A DNA stretch of 64,000 nucleotides from Nakamurella lactea DSM 19367 (GTDB lineage Bacteria > Actinomycetota > Actinomycetes > Mycobacteriales > Nakamurellaceae). Numbering within the stretch: position 1 is the stretch's first letter; every line of letters begins with the position of its first letter. The position numbers were made by a program, and so were the translations under genes. The stretch covers positions 270,733 to 334,732 of the forward strand of contig NZ_KE384550.1 in assembly GCF_000426645.1 (NCBI RefSeq), in the 5' to 3' direction. This document shows, one piece after another, positions 8,622 through 21,014 of the stretch. The notes under the pieces are model-generated. The model was given only the letters and a program-made list of their open reading frames with translations, was not told where the DNA came from and did no database searches.

Positions 8622-9625
8622 TTGGCCAGCCCGCTCTGGTCCAGGTTCGTGACCATGGCATTCATGATGGTGGTGAGTGTCCGCTTCGGGTTCTTCAGCC
8701 CCTCGGCGTTCAGTTCGATCGAAACGATCCAACTGCCGGTCACCTTGAACGCCGTCAGCGCCGGGTAGTAGACCAGCTTGCCGTCGCCACCGGTCGGCCG
8801 GGAGTGGTTGGTGCTGGAGAAGACCCGGATGCCCTTTTCGGTCAGTCCCGGGACGGTGATCTCCTTCATGTTGTCGGATCGGGAGAACGGGCGGTTGCCG
8901 TGTTGATCGAACGCGTCGGCAACCGTCGCGTCGGTGTCGGCGCGGCTGGCGTACTCGGCGACCGCGACCCGGGCAGCAATGGCCGGTTCGCCGTCCGGCT
9001 GCCATCGACCGGGCAGCGAGAGGAAGTCGTTCGCGCCGTTGACCGGCTCGATCGTTGAGTCGCGTTCGCCGACGGTTCCGGCGATGAAGCCCAGCAACGG
9101 TCCGGAGTCGTTGAGCGGCTTGAGGTACGGCAGGTACGGCCCGGCGGCCTGCTCGCTGGTGTCCTTCCGCTGCCGGACGTAGGCCAGTCCGTCGGGAAGC
9201 TGTGTCTTCCCCCGGGGCAGGACACCGACCACCGGACCGCCGGGTTCCGCCGCCGGTTTCGTGACCTGCTTCGCCGGTGCCGACTTCACCGTGGTCGTCG
9301 CCGATGCGCTCTTCGCAGTGGCGGCGGACCCCGCCGGCTGCGATGATCCGGCTTTCGTGCTGGCGGCTGGAAAAGAGTGCGTCGGCGCCGCGAGGGCCGC
9401 CACCGAGTCGCCGTGGCGGCCGGAGGTGATGGTGGCCACCCCGATTCCCCCGCCGACCACGGCCAGCACCAAGGCCGTCGATCCAGCGACGGCGAACCGC
9501 CTGCGGCGCACCAGCTTCCCGGATGCTCGCTGCCCGACCGCGGCGTCGAATCCGGCCGGCGACCAGCTCGGCAACTGCTCGAGACCCCGACGCACCTCAC
9601 CCGGCAGCTCGTCATTCCCGGTCAT
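8618..9625 (-). CDS. Membrane-anchored protein upstream of and coupled to a SigE-family sigma factor
   Basis: 335 aa, taken to start at MTGNDELPGEVRRGLEQLPS because GGAGGGAGG sits 6-10 nt before this ATG. A 37-residue cytoplasmic segment with a basic stop (KLVRRRR) precedes one hydrophobic helix (AVAGSTALVLAVVGGGIGVA, about residues 38-58). An Ala/Ser/Thr/Lys-rich linker and a folded outer domain of about 190 residues follow, containing SLPGRWQPDGEPAIAARVAV. This topology with a coupled sigma gene is like that of an anti-sigma or envelope sensor. I recognise no named domain in the outer part. Confidence 0.72.
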   Translation of the reverse strand: MTGNDELPGEVRRGLEQLPSWSPAGFDAAVGQRASGKLVRRRRFAVAGSTALVLAVVGGGIGVATITSGRHGDSVAALAAPTHSFPAASTKAGSSQPAGSAATAKSASATTTVKSAPAKQVTKPAAEPGGPVVGVLPRGKTQLPDGLAYVRQRKDTSEQAAGPYLPYLKPLNDSGPLLGFIAGTVGERDSTIEPVNGANDFLSLPGRWQPDGEPAIAARVAVAEYASRADTDATVADAFDQHGNRPFSRSDNMKEITVPGLTEKGIRVFSSTNHSRPTGGDGKLVYYPALTAFKVTGSWIVSIELNAEGLKNPKRTLTTIMNAMVTNLDQSGLAK

Positions 9626-9715
9626 GACCATCCTCCCTCCGGCGGCCGCTCGGATGCGGCTCGGCCCGTTCACCGAAGAAGACGCGGTGAACGGGCCGAT
9701 CGGTCACACCGTGGG

Positions 9716-11191
9716 TCAGAAAACCATCGCCATCCCGGGATCGGCCAGCAGCGCACCGACGTCGGCCAGGAACTCGCTACCCTGCTGACCGTCGATCACC
9801 CGATGGTCGAACGAGAGCGCCAGCTGGCAGACCTTGCGGACCGCGATCTGGCCGTCCACCACCCACGGCAGGTCCTTGATCGAGCCGAGCGCCAGGATCG
9901 CCGACTCCCCCGGGTTGATGATCGGGGTGCCGGTGTCGACGCCGAACACGCCGACGTTGGTGATGGTGAAGGTGCCACCGGCCATCGCGGCCGGCGAGGT
10001 CTTGCCCTGGCGGGCGATGTCGGTCAGTTCCCCGAGTGCCGCCGCCAGTTCCAGCATCGACATCCGATCGGCGTCGCGGATGTTCGGCACCACCAGTCCG
10101 CGCGGGGTGGCGGCGGCGATCCCGAGATGGACGTAGTCCTTGAAGACGATCTCGCCGGCCGCCTCGTCCCACACCGAGTTGACCTCCGGCGTCCGCCTGG
10201 CCGCGATGCAGACCGCCCGGGCGGCGAACGTCAGCGGGGTGATCTTCACTCCGGCGAAATCCCGGCGCGCCTTCAGCCGCTCCCGCAGCTGCATCATCGG
10301 GGTGACGTCGACGGTGAGGAACTCGGTGACGTGCGGCGCGGTGAACGCGCTACTCACCATCGCCTGCGCCGTCATCTTCCGGACGCCCTTGATCGGCACC
10401 CGACGCTCGCCGCCACCCTGCCGTGCTCCACCACCTTGCACCGCAACGGTTTCGACAGGTGCCGAGTCGCCGGCCGCTGGGCTGTCGGCCGCCGCTGCCA
10501 CGTCAGCCCTGGTGATCACCCCGTCGTCCCGCGAGGAACTGACGGACGCGAGATCCACCCCCAGGTCCTTCGCGTACTTACGCACCGGCGGCGCCGCCAG
10601 TGGCGCCTGAGTGCGGGGCGCACCGTCATCCGTGTCGACCGTCGGACCGCCGGCGCTGGCCAGCGAATGTCCCGGTTCCCCGTGGGTGGCACCGGCTTTC
10701 ACCGCATCGGCCGCCGTGCCGGGCTCGCCGCCGGCGGCCAGCTGCGCCGCCGCGGTCGGGGCAGGAGGCTGCCCAGGCAAGCCCTTGCGCGGACGCCGGG
10801 CCGACGACCCGGCCGCCGGAATGTAGCCGACCAGGGTGGCGATCCGGCCGTCCGCCGCCACCTCGCCGATCTTCGAGCCGACCTCCTCGACGTCGGCTGC
10901 CGGGCCGGCGCCCGGCTCGGTGTCGATCGAGATGATCGGGGTGCCGACGTTGATCGTCACCCCCGGTTCGGCGAGCAACTCGTGCACCTGCCCGGCCCAC
11001 GGGCTGGGCAGTTCCACTGCGGCCTTGGCGGTTTCGATCTCCACCAGGATCTGGTTCACCGTGACCGTGTCGCCGACGGCGACCTTCCATTCAAGGATCT
11101 CGGCCTCCGTCAGACCCTCCCCCACGTCGGGGAGCGGGAACTGCCGGATCCGGCCGGTCGCCGGCGCGTTCGATGCCGTGTGCTGTGCCAT
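9716..11191 (-). CDS. Dihydrolipoamide acyltransferase (E2) of a 2-oxoacid dehydrogenase complex
   Basis: 491 aa. The lipoyl domain is at residues of about 15-95 (LPDVGEGLTEAEILEWKVAV, with the lipoylated Lys in EIETAKAAVE). An Ala/Pro-rich linker follows, then a peripheral-subunit-binding domain at about 200-240 (VRKYAKDLGVDLASV) and the catalytic domain from about 265 to the end, ending in LSFDHRVIDGQQGSEFLADV with the active-site His and Asp. It transfers acyl groups from E1 to CoA. It is last in an E1 alpha - E1 beta - E2 operon, 15 nt after E1 beta. Branched-chain 2-oxoacids are the likely substrates; pyruvate cannot be excluded. No E3 gene is adjacent. Confidence 0.92.
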   Translation of the reverse strand: MAQHTASNAPATGRIRQFPLPDVGEGLTEAEILEWKVAVGDTVTVNQILVEIETAKAAVELPSPWAGQVHELLAEPGVTINVGTPIISIDTEPGAGPAADVEEVGSKIGEVAADGRIATLVGYIPAAGSSARRPRKGLPGQPPAPTAAAQLAAGGEPGTAADAVKAGATHGEPGHSLASAGGPTVDTDDGAPRTQAPLAAPPVRKYAKDLGVDLASVSSSRDDGVITRADVAAAADSPAAGDSAPVETVAVQGGGARQGGGERRVPIKGVRKMTAQAMVSSAFTAPHVTEFLTVDVTPMMQLRERLKARRDFAGVKITPLTFAARAVCIAARRTPEVNSVWDEAAGEIVFKDYVHLGIAAATPRGLVVPNIRDADRMSMLELAAALGELTDIARQGKTSPAAMAGGTFTITNVGVFGVDTGTPIINPGESAILALGSIKDLPWVVDGQIAVRKVCQLALSFDHRVIDGQQGSEFLADVGALLADPGMAMVF

Positions 11192-11206
11192 TTCGGTCCC
11201 GCCTTC

Positions 11207-12187
11207 TCAGAAGTCCATCACGCGGTCGACGGCATGCAGCACCTTGTCCAGATCGGGCAGGTACTGCTCCTCCAACTTGCTCGGCGGGTACGGGGTGTCG
11301 AATCCGGTGACCCGGGCGACCGGCGCGGACAGCGAGTAGAACGCCTCCTCGGTGATCCGCGCCGAGATCTCCCCGGACAGCGACGCGTGCCGCGGCGCCT
11401 CGGCGACCACCACGGCTCTTCCGGTGTGCCGCACCGAGTCCAGCACCGGACCCAGATCCAGCGGCGACAGCGTGCGCAGGTCGATCACCTCGGGCGATCG
11501 ACCCTCGGCGGCGGCAGCATCGGCCGCCGCCAGCACCACCGGCATGGTGGCTCCGTACCCGATCAGGGTGACGTCGTCCCCCGGTCGGCGGACCACGGTC
11601 GAGAAGGTCGAGTCCGGCCGGACACCGGTGTCCAGCTCACCCTTTTCCCAATACCGGCGCTTCGGCTCGAAGAAGATCACCGGATCCGGGCAATCGATCG
11701 CCTCCTGGATCATCCAGTAGGCATCCGCCGGATTGGAACAGGCCACCACCCGCAGCCCGGCGATGTGGCAGAAGAACGCCTCCGGCGACTCGGCGTGGTG
11801 TTCGACGGCGCCGATACCGCCGCCGTAGGGAATGCGGACCGTCAGCGGCATCGACCAGGCGCCCATCGAGCGGTAGGTGACCTTGGCGACCTGCGAGATG
11901 ATCTGGTCGAAGCCGGGGAAGACGAAGCCGTCGAACTGGATCTCACACACCGGCCGGTACCCACGCAGCGCCAAACCCACTGCGGTGCCGATGATTCCGG
12001 ACTCGGCCAGCGGGGTGTCGAGCACCCGGTGCTCACCGAAGTCCTTCTGCAGACCGTCGGTGATCCGGAAGACGCCGCCGAGCTTTCCGACGTCCTCCCC
12101 CATCATCAGCACCTTGGGGTCGGCCTCCATCGAGGCGCGCAGCCCGAGATTCAGTGCCTTCGCGAGCGTCACGGACTCGGCGGACAT
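11207..12187 (-). CDS. 2-oxoacid dehydrogenase E1 component, beta subunit
   Basis: 326 aa, the normal length. N-terminal LAKALNLGLRASMEADPKVL and MGEDVGKLGGVFRITDGL form the pyrimidine-binding half of the thiamine diphosphate site. PLAESGIIGTAVGLALRGYR and the C-terminal transketolase-like part (VVVAEAPRHASLSGEISARI) are typical. It decarboxylates 2-oxoacids together with the alpha subunit. Its ATG overlaps the stop of the E1 alpha gene (TGATG around 12187), which implies coupled translation of the heterotetramer subunits. Confidence 0.93.
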   Translation of the reverse strand: MSAESVTLAKALNLGLRASMEADPKVLMMGEDVGKLGGVFRITDGLQKDFGEHRVLDTPLAESGIIGTAVGLALRGYRPVCEIQFDGFVFPGFDQIISQVAKVTYRSMGAWSMPLTVRIPYGGGIGAVEHHAESPEAFFCHIAGLRVVACSNPADAYWMIQEAIDCPDPVIFFEPKRRYWEKGELDTGVRPDSTFSTVVRRPGDDVTLIGYGATMPVVLAAADAAAAEGRSPEVIDLRTLSPLDLGPVLDSVRHTGRAVVVAEAPRHASLSGEISARITEEAFYSLSAPVARVTGFDTPYPPSKLEEQYLPDLDKVLHAVDRVMDF

Positions 12188-13404
12188 CAGTGCGCCCCCT
12201 CTTCCTCGAAGCCGGCCAGGTATTCCAGGTAGTCGGCGCGTTGCCGGTCCACCTCGGCATGCGGACCGGTGTAGACGTTGGAGAAGATCCGGTCAACCGG
12301 CGGGACCTGCATGTTCACCGCGAAGTCCCGGAACCTGGCCGCCAACTCGTCGGCCTCGACATCCACCGAATCGAAGAAAGCCTTGTCCGCCAGCCCTTCT
12401 CGCACCAGGTGCACCCGGACCCGTTCGATCGGATCGAGCAGCTTCCAATGTTCGGTCTCGGCGGCCAACCGGTAGCGGCTGGGGTCGTCGGAGGTGGTGT
12501 GCGCGTCCATCCGGTAGGTGAACGCCTCGATCATCACCGGGCCGTTGCCGGTGCGACACTCGTCCAGCGCCCATTTCGTCACCGCGAGGCAGGCGAGCAC
12601 ATCGTTGCCGTCCACCCGGAAACCGGGCATGCCGTATCCGGCCGCACGCCGGAACAGGGGCAGCCGGGCCATCTTTCCAACCGGTTCGGAGATCGCCCAC
12701 TGGTTGTTCTGGCAGTAGAAGACGATCGGTGAGTCGAACGCGGTGGCGAACACCATGCCCTCGTGGATGTCGCCCTGCGCGGTGGCACCGTCGCCGAAGA
12801 AGCAGATCGTGGCCTCGGCGTCGGCGCCGTCACCCACCTTGCCGTCGAAGGCCTGCCCCATCGCATAGCCGGCGGCGTTCAGCGCCTGATTGCCGATCAC
12901 GATGGTGTAGTCGTGGAAGCGGTACTCCTTGGGATCCCAGCCCGAATGGTCGGTGCCGCGGAAGATGCCCAGCAACGCGGTCGGGTCGACGCCCCGACAC
13001 CAGGCGATGCCGTGCTCGCGATAGCTCGGGAAGGCGAAGTCCTGCGGCCGCATGGCCCGGCCGGCGCCGATCTGTGCGGCCTCCTGGCCCAGCAGCGGCA
13101 CCCAGATCGACAGCTGGCCCTGCCGCTGCAGGGAGTTGCCCTCCCGATCGAACCGCCGGATCAGCACCATGTCGCGGTACAGGCCTTGCAGCATCTCGCC
13201 GGTCACCTCGACCGGAAAATCCGGATGCGGGGTGAGCACGCCCTCCGGGGAGAGGATCTGGATCAGGTCCTCGCCCTCGCTGGTGGCCCGCAGACCTCGG
13301 GCGACCTCGTCCGGCGATGGCACGTTGGATGCACCGGCCCCCTCGGCCACGTCCTCGGCGTGCTGTACGTATCGCGGTCTCTCGACCCATTGCTCGGGAG
13401 CCAT
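12187..13404 (-). CDS. 2-oxoacid dehydrogenase E1 component, alpha subunit
   Basis: 405 aa from the ATG at 13404 (MAPEQWVERPRYVQHAEDVA), which has GGAG 6 nt upstream; the longer reading to 13602 is not supported. The thiamine diphosphate motif runs from FFGDGATAQGDIHEGMVF to VFYCQNNQWAIS (GDG ... NN). YRMDAHTTSDDPSRYR is the phosphorylation-loop region, with the catalytic His in the family. QGQLSIWVPLLGQEAAQIGA supports a branched-chain type E1. It is the first gene of the operon; the 469 bp upstream carries no convincing gene and should hold the promoter. Confidence 0.93.
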   Translation of the reverse strand: MAPEQWVERPRYVQHAEDVAEGAGASNVPSPDEVARGLRATSEGEDLIQILSPEGVLTPHPDFPVEVTGEMLQGLYRDMVLIRRFDREGNSLQRQGQLSIWVPLLGQEAAQIGAGRAMRPQDFAFPSYREHGIAWCRGVDPTALLGIFRGTDHSGWDPKEYRFHDYTIVIGNQALNAAGYAMGQAFDGKVGDGADAEATICFFGDGATAQGDIHEGMVFATAFDSPIVFYCQNNQWAISEPVGKMARLPLFRRAAGYGMPGFRVDGNDVLACLAVTKWALDECRTGNGPVMIEAFTYRMDAHTTSDDPSRYRLAAETEHWKLLDPIERVRVHLVREGLADKAFFDSVDVEADELAARFRDFAVNMQVPPVDRIFSNVYTGPHAEVDRQRADYLEYLAGFEEEGAH

Positions 13405-16839
<3,435 letters not shown>

Positions 16840-16919
16840 GCGACGTCCGGCAGGAGAGCGGCGGTTCGCCGGCGGCGAACACCGCCGCCGGACCGCCGAT
16901 CCCGTTCTAAGCTGCGGAC

Positions 16920-17324
16920 ATGTCCGCGACCGACCCCGGATCCGACACCGCCCGGCCGACCGTCGTCCCGTTCCGTCGTCCCGCGCCCGCAGCACCACCG
17001 ACGCGACCGCCCCGACCGGCCGAGCAGGAGCCGATCTGGCGCGAATTGGCCGGCAGGGTGTTGCGGGACGAACGGAACCGCCAGCACCGCACGCTCGGTC
17101 AGGTCGCCGAGCGGGCCGGTATCTCGCCGCAGTACCTGTCCGAGGTGGAACGCGGCCGCAAGGAGCCGTCGTCGGAGATGCTCGCCTCGATCTGCGGCGC
17201 GCTCGGGCTGACACTCGGCGATCTGCTCGGCGGTGGGCTGCAGTTCATCCGCCTCGGCGCGGCCAGCGGTTTCGGCCCGCCCATCCGGCCGACCGGCCCG
17301 GTCTTGATGGCGGCCGGTTACTGA
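16920..17324 (+). CDS. XRE-family transcriptional regulator, ClgR/PopR-like
   Basis: 134 aa. A Pro-rich N-terminal extension of about 38 residues precedes an XRE helix-turn-helix: LRDERNRQHRTLGQVAERAG, then ISPQYLSEVERGRKEPSSEM and LASICGALGLTLGDLL. The YLSEVERGRKEPSSE recognition region resembles ClgR and PopR, actinobacterial activators of clp protease genes. The C-terminal 25 residues are short and unstructured. The gene overlaps the convergent serine hydrolase gene by 7 nt (17318-17324). A clpP pair occurs 8 kb away (25052-26274) with no regulator next to it, so a functional link is possible but unproven. Confidence 0.82.
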   Translation: MSATDPGSDTARPTVVPFRRPAPAAPPTRPPRPAEQEPIWRELAGRVLRDERNRQHRTLGQVAERAGISPQYLSEVERGRKEPSSEMLASICGALGLTLGDLLGGGLQFIRLGAASGFGPPIRPTGPVLMAAGY

Positions 17325-18118
17325 GCCAGGGCGAACGCCAACGAGCCGATCGCCGTCACCGCTTCCCTGGAGTCGTCTTCCTGATAACCCCGGGTGCACA
17401 CCGCGACGATCAAGGCGTCCGGGCCCGGCTCGCCGATGAACGCCACGTCGTGCCGGATCGCATCCACCGAGCCGGATTTGCTGCCCCACGGCACGCCGTC
17501 CGGTAGCTCCTTGGTGATCGCCGGGTACTCCTGGCGGGACAGCATGTCGATCGCCCAGCCGGTCCACTGCGGTCCGGCGAGCCGGCCGGACACCAGCGCG
17601 CCCATCAGCGCCGCCAGGTCGCCGGCGGTGGTGAGGTTGCCGCCGCCCGGCCCGTGCGCGGCCGCTGCGGCGAAGTCACCGAACTTGCGGCTCACCTTGC
17701 TGGCCGTCGCACCGGCGTCGGCGAACACCGCGTTCACCGCGTCGAAACCGATCAGCTCGTACAGCAGGTTGGTCGCCTCGTTCGAGGACACCACGACCAT
17801 CCGCTCCACCACCTCGGCCAACGGCATCGGTGCACCCGACGGCGCCATCCCGTGGTCGACGTCGTCCGGCACCAGCCGGTAGTCCGGGGTACCGGCGATG
17901 TCGCTGACGAAGGTGTCCCGGCTGATCAACGGCTGGTCGAGGCTCACCTCACCGGTCTCCAGCAGCCGGCCGACCGCCGCGAGCACCGCGAGTTTCACCG
18001 TGCTCGCCGGGTAGAACACGTCGTCCGCGAGCCGCTCGGCCAGCACCTCGCCGGACGCCCGGGCGACCCGGAAGGCGACCACCGGGGCGCCGTCACTGTA
18101 GGTGGATCGAATCGACAT
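17318..18118 (-). CDS. Class A beta-lactamase-like serine hydrolase without signal peptide
   Basis: 266 aa from MSIRSTYSDGAPVVAFRVAR. The three penicillin-recognising motifs are present in order: SxxK with Ser39 and Lys42 (PASTVKLA), SSN at 111-113, and KSG (PWGSKSGSVDAIRHDVAFIG) in place of KTG. No signal peptide or lipobox is visible, so it looks cytoplasmic, which argues against classical secreted resistance and for a peptidase or esterase role. Its ATG overlaps the stop of the amidotransferase gene (TGATG at 18118), making it the last gene of the dipeptide transporter transcription unit. Confidence 0.83.
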   Translation of the reverse strand: MSIRSTYSDGAPVVAFRVARASGEVLAERLADDVFYPASTVKLAVLAAVGRLLETGEVSLDQPLISRDTFVSDIAGTPDYRLVPDDVDHGMAPSGAPMPLAEVVERMVVVSSNEATNLLYELIGFDAVNAVFADAGATASKVSRKFGDFAAAAAHGPGGGNLTTAGDLAALMGALVSGRLAGPQWTGWAIDMLSRQEYPAITKELPDGVPWGSKSGSVDAIRHDVAFIGEPGPDALIVAVCTRGYQEDDSREAVTAIGSLAFALAQ

Positions 18119-18936
18119 CAGGATTCCTTTCCGGCACTGCGCAGCACATCGGCACTGCGCAGCACATCGGCACTGCGCAGCACATCGGCACTGCGCAGCA
18201 CGTCGGCGAAAGCGGTGATCAAGATTCGCGCCTGCTGCTCGTTGACGGCGGCGTCGGCCCGACCGCCGGCGAGCACCTCGGCCGGGTCGTAGCCGTCCGC
18301 GGCCAGCGATTCGGCGCTCCAGCTGGTCATCCGCTCGGCCTGCGCCTCCGGATGGAACTGCAGACCCCAGGCACAGTCGCCGATCCGGAACGCCTGCACG
18401 CGGCACTCGTCGCTGCTGGCCAGCAGGGTGGCCGCCGGCGGCAACCCGGTGATGCTGTCCCGATGGTTCTGGATCATCCGCAGCGTGTGGTGCGGCGCGA
18501 GCGGACCGAACAGCGGATCATCGGCGGCGGCAGGCAACAGGTCGACCGGGCACGAGCCGCGTTCGATCTCACCGGAGTCGGCGGTCACCTCGCCCCCGGA
18601 GACGAGCGCCAGCAACTGGCCACCCAGGCAGATCCCGAGCGTCGGGACACGTTGGGCCACAGCATGTTCGGCCAGCAACCGCTCCACCGGCAGCCACGGC
18701 GCGCGGTCGTCGGCGTTCGGCATGAAGCCGCCACCCAACATCACCAGGGCGCTCACGTCGGCCAGCAGAGATCCGATTTCTCCGGCCGGCACGTCCAACA
18801 ACCGCTCGCCCGGCAGTACCGTCACGTCGATCCCGGCGTCGGTCAGCCACTGCTCCAGCCGCCCGGGTCCGCTGCTGTCGGCGTTGCGGATGACGAGCAC
18901 CCGCGACGCGGGTTCCGTCCGAGGAAATTCAGTCAT
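18118..18936 (-). CDS. Class I glutamine amidotransferase-like protein with repeat-expanded C-terminus
   Basis: 272 aa. The GATase1 triad is intact: Cys103 in LGICLGGQLLA, His195 and Glu197 in GLQFHPEAQ. The fold is like the GMP-synthase glutaminase domain; such stand-alone proteins include gamma-glutamyl peptidases and amidotransferases of unknown acceptor. The C-terminus ends in four tandem hexapeptide-coding units (ADVLRS), produced by an 18-bp DNA repeat at 18133-18204, whereas a single copy would complete the final helix. The gene overlaps the ATPase gene upstream by 8 nt and the serine hydrolase downstream by 1 nt, so it belongs to the transporter operon. Confidence 0.85.
   Translation of the reverse strand: MTEFPRTEPASRVLVIRNADSSGPGRLEQWLTDAGIDVTVLPGERLLDVPAGEIGSLLADVSALVMLGGGFMPNADDRAPWLPVERLLAEHAVAQRVPTLGICLGGQLLALVSGGEVTADSGEIERGSCPVDLLPAAADDPLFGPLAPHHTLRMIQNHRDSITGLPPAATLLASSDECRVQAFRIGDCAWGLQFHPEAQAERMTSWSAESLAADGYDPAEVLAGGRADAAVNEQQARILITAFADVLRSADVLRSADVLRSADVLRSAGKES
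18133..18204. repeat. Tandem 18-bp minisatellite, four copies, in frame within the amidotransferase gene
   Basis: The unit GGCACTGCGCAGCACATC occurs at 18133-18150, 18151-18168 and 18169-18186, and once more at 18187-18204 with one base changed. Each unit contains the perfect 8-bp palindrome CTGCGCAG. Because 18 is a multiple of three, copy-number change would add or remove six residues without a frameshift. Confidence 0.95.
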
Positions 18937-19999
18937 GCCCTACCGCCTCACTGGTGACGTCGGCGGCGAAGTGGCAGGCCGCCAGGTGTCCAGATGCCTC
19001 CTGCTGTTCCAGTTCCGGCTGGACGGTGCTGCACACCGACGGGACGCCGGTGCCATCACCGCCTTCGCGCCCGGCCACGATCGGCGCCAGCCAGCACCGG
19101 GTGTGGAAACGGCAGCCGGACGGCGGCGCCGCGGGCGATGGCACCTCGCCCTCCAGCACAATGGGCCGGCGGGTGTCGCGCAGCGTCGGATCGGGCAGTG
19201 GCACCGCCGACATCAGCGCGCGCGAGTACGGATGACGGGTCTGCTCGAAGACCTGGACATCGGTGCCGGTTTCCGCCGTCCGACCCAGATACATCACTGC
19301 GACCTGATCCGCGATGTGCCGCACCACCGACAAGTCGTGCGCGATGAACAGGTAGGCAAGGCCCAGCTCGTCCTGCAGTTTCTCCAGCAGGTTGATCACC
19401 TGACCCTGGATCGACACGTCCAGCGCCGACACCGGCTCGTCGCAGATCAGGATCCTCGGTTTGACCGCGAGGGCCCTGGCGATGCCGATCCGTTGCCGCT
19501 GCCCGCCGGAGAACTGGTGCGGGTAGCGGTTCAGGTGATCGGGGTTCAGGCCGACCAGGTCGAGCAGTTCCCGGACCGCCTTCGTCCGGGCGCCCTTCGG
19601 GGCAGCATCCGGGTGGATGGCGAAGGCCTCGCCGACGATCTCGCCGACCGACATCCGCGGGTTCAGCGAGGTGTACGGGTCCTGGAAGATCAACTGGATG
19701 GTACGACGCAGCCGACGCCGTTCGGCACGTTTCATCCCGGAGACGTCGACGCCCTCCACCAGGATCCGGCCGCTGGTCGGTGCCTCGACGCCGACCAGCA
19801 GCTTGGCCAGCGTCGACTTGCCGGAGCCCGATTCACCGACCAGACCGAGGGTCTGCCCGCGGCGCAGCGTCAGCGACACCCCGTCCACCGCCCGGACCTG
19901 GCCGACGGTGCGTTTGAACACCACACCGCGGCGCACCGGGTAGTACTTGACCAGATCGTCGACCTGGAGCAACACGTCACCCTCGGAACCATCAGGCAT
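18929..19999 (-). CDS. dppF: Dipeptide/oligopeptide ABC transporter ATP-binding protein, DppF type
   Basis: 356 aa. Walker A is [17 protein letters not shown], the Q-loop is IQLIFQDPYTSLNPRM, the signature is [16 protein letters not shown] and Walker B is [18 protein letters not shown]. The C-terminal oligopeptide-transporter domain has the Cys-rich segment SGCRFHTRCW. It powers import through the DppB/DppC permeases. It follows the DppD gene with an 8-nt overlap and itself overlaps the amidotransferase gene, in a seven-gene unit that starts at the binding protein (24819). Confidence 0.93.
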   Translation of the reverse strand: MPDGSEGDVLLQVDDLVKYYPVRRGVVFKRTVGQVRAVDGVSLTLRRGQTLGLVGESGSGKSTLAKLLVGVEAPTSGRILVEGVDVSGMKRAERRRLRRTIQLIFQDPYTSLNPRMSVGEIVGEAFAIHPDAAPKGARTKAVRELLDLVGLNPDHLNRYPHQFSGGQRQRIGIARALAVKPRILICDEPVSALDVSIQGQVINLLEKLQDELGLAYLFIAHDLSVVRHIADQVAVMYLGRTAETGTDVQVFEQTRHPYSRALMSAVPLPDPTLRDTRRPIVLEGEVPSPAAPPSGCRFHTRCWLAPIVAGREGGDGTGVPSVCSTVQPELEQQEASGHLAACHFAADVTSEAVGHD

Positions 20000-21014
20000 C
20001 GGTCATCACCTCCTGTGCGAAGTGACAGGCCGCCGACCGGCCGCCGGGCAGTTCGACCACCGGCGGTGGCGCGCCGGTCCGGCAGACGTCTTCGGCGCGC
20101 TCGCAACGCGGATGGAAGGGGCAGCCGGCCGGCACCGCCAGCAGGTCCGGCGGCCGCCCGGGGATCACCTCGAGCTCGCCGCCCTTGCGGTCCAGCCGCG
20201 GGATCGACTGCAACAGCGCCTTGGTGTACGGGTGGGCCGGCGATCCGTAGGCCTCCAGCACCGGCGCCTGCTCGACCGCCCGGCCGGCGTACATCACCGT
20301 CACCTGGTCGGCGACCGTGGCCACCACCCCGAGATCGTGGGTGATCAGGATCAGCCCCATCTGGCGTTCCGCCTGGATCTCGGCCAGCAGGGTCATGATC
20401 TGGGCCTGCACGGTGACGTCGAGCGCAGTCGTCGGTTCGTCGGCGATCAGCACCTCCGGGTCCATCGCCAGCGCCATCGCGATCATCACCCGCTGCCGCA
20501 TGCCGCCGGAGAACTGGTGCGGGTACTCGCTCACCCGCTGCCTGGCGGCCGGCACCTTGACCATGTCCAGCAGCTCGATCGCCCGCGTCCTGGCCTGCCG
20601 CCGGGAGAAGCCGTGCCGCGCGCGCAGCGCCTCGGTGAGCTGCCAGCCGACGGTGTACACCGGGTTCAGCGCGGCCAGTGCGTCCTGGAACACCATCCCG
20701 ATGTGCTCGCCGCAGTAGGCGCGGTGCTGCTTGCGACTCATGGTCAGCAGCTCGGTGCCGTTGAACCGGATGCTGCCGCCGGCGATGCGGGCCGGCGGCG
20801 ACTGCAGCAGCCCCATCACGGCCAGCGAGCTGACACTCTTGCCACTGCCGGACTCGCCGACGATGGCCAACGTGCGTCCGGCGTCGACGGAGTAGGTCAG
20901 CCCGTCGACGGCACGCACCACCCCGTCGGCGGTGCTGAACTCGACCACCAGGTCGGTCACCGTGAGCAGGGGTGCTGCCGCAGCAGCTGGCGAGGGAGAG
21001 GTCACTGCGATCAC
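19992..21014 (-). CDS. dppD: Dipeptide/oligopeptide ABC transporter ATP-binding protein, DppD type
   Basis: 340 aa. Walker A is [17 protein letters not shown], the Q-loop is IGMVFQDALAALNPVY, the signature is [16 protein letters not shown] and Walker B is [16 protein letters not shown]. The C-terminal domain carries PAGCPFHPRCERAEDVC, a segment often linked to an iron-sulfur cluster in this family. It is the partner ATPase of DppF. It overlaps the permease gene upstream by 4 nt (ATGA-type junction), so translation is coupled. Confidence 0.93.
   Translation of the reverse strand: MIAVTSPSPAAAAAPLLTVTDLVVEFSTADGVVRAVDGLTYSVDAGRTLAIVGESGSGKSVSSLAVMGLLQSPPARIAGGSIRFNGTELLTMSRKQHRAYCGEHIGMVFQDALAALNPVYTVGWQLTEALRARHGFSRRQARTRAIELLDMVKVPAARQRVSEYPHQFSGGMRQRVMIAMALAMDPEVLIADEPTTALDVTVQAQIMTLLAEIQAERQMGLILITHDLGVVATVADQVTVMYAGRAVEQAPVLEAYGSPAHPYTKALLQSIPRLDRKGGELEVIPGRPPDLLAVPAGCPFHPRCERAEDVCRTGAPPPVVELPGGRSAACHFAQEVMTDA

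Noticed and set aside
9377-12232. 951-codon forward open frame opposite the E2/E1 beta genes
   Set aside because: It is antisense to two unmistakable enzyme genes and has Arg/His-rich low-information composition.
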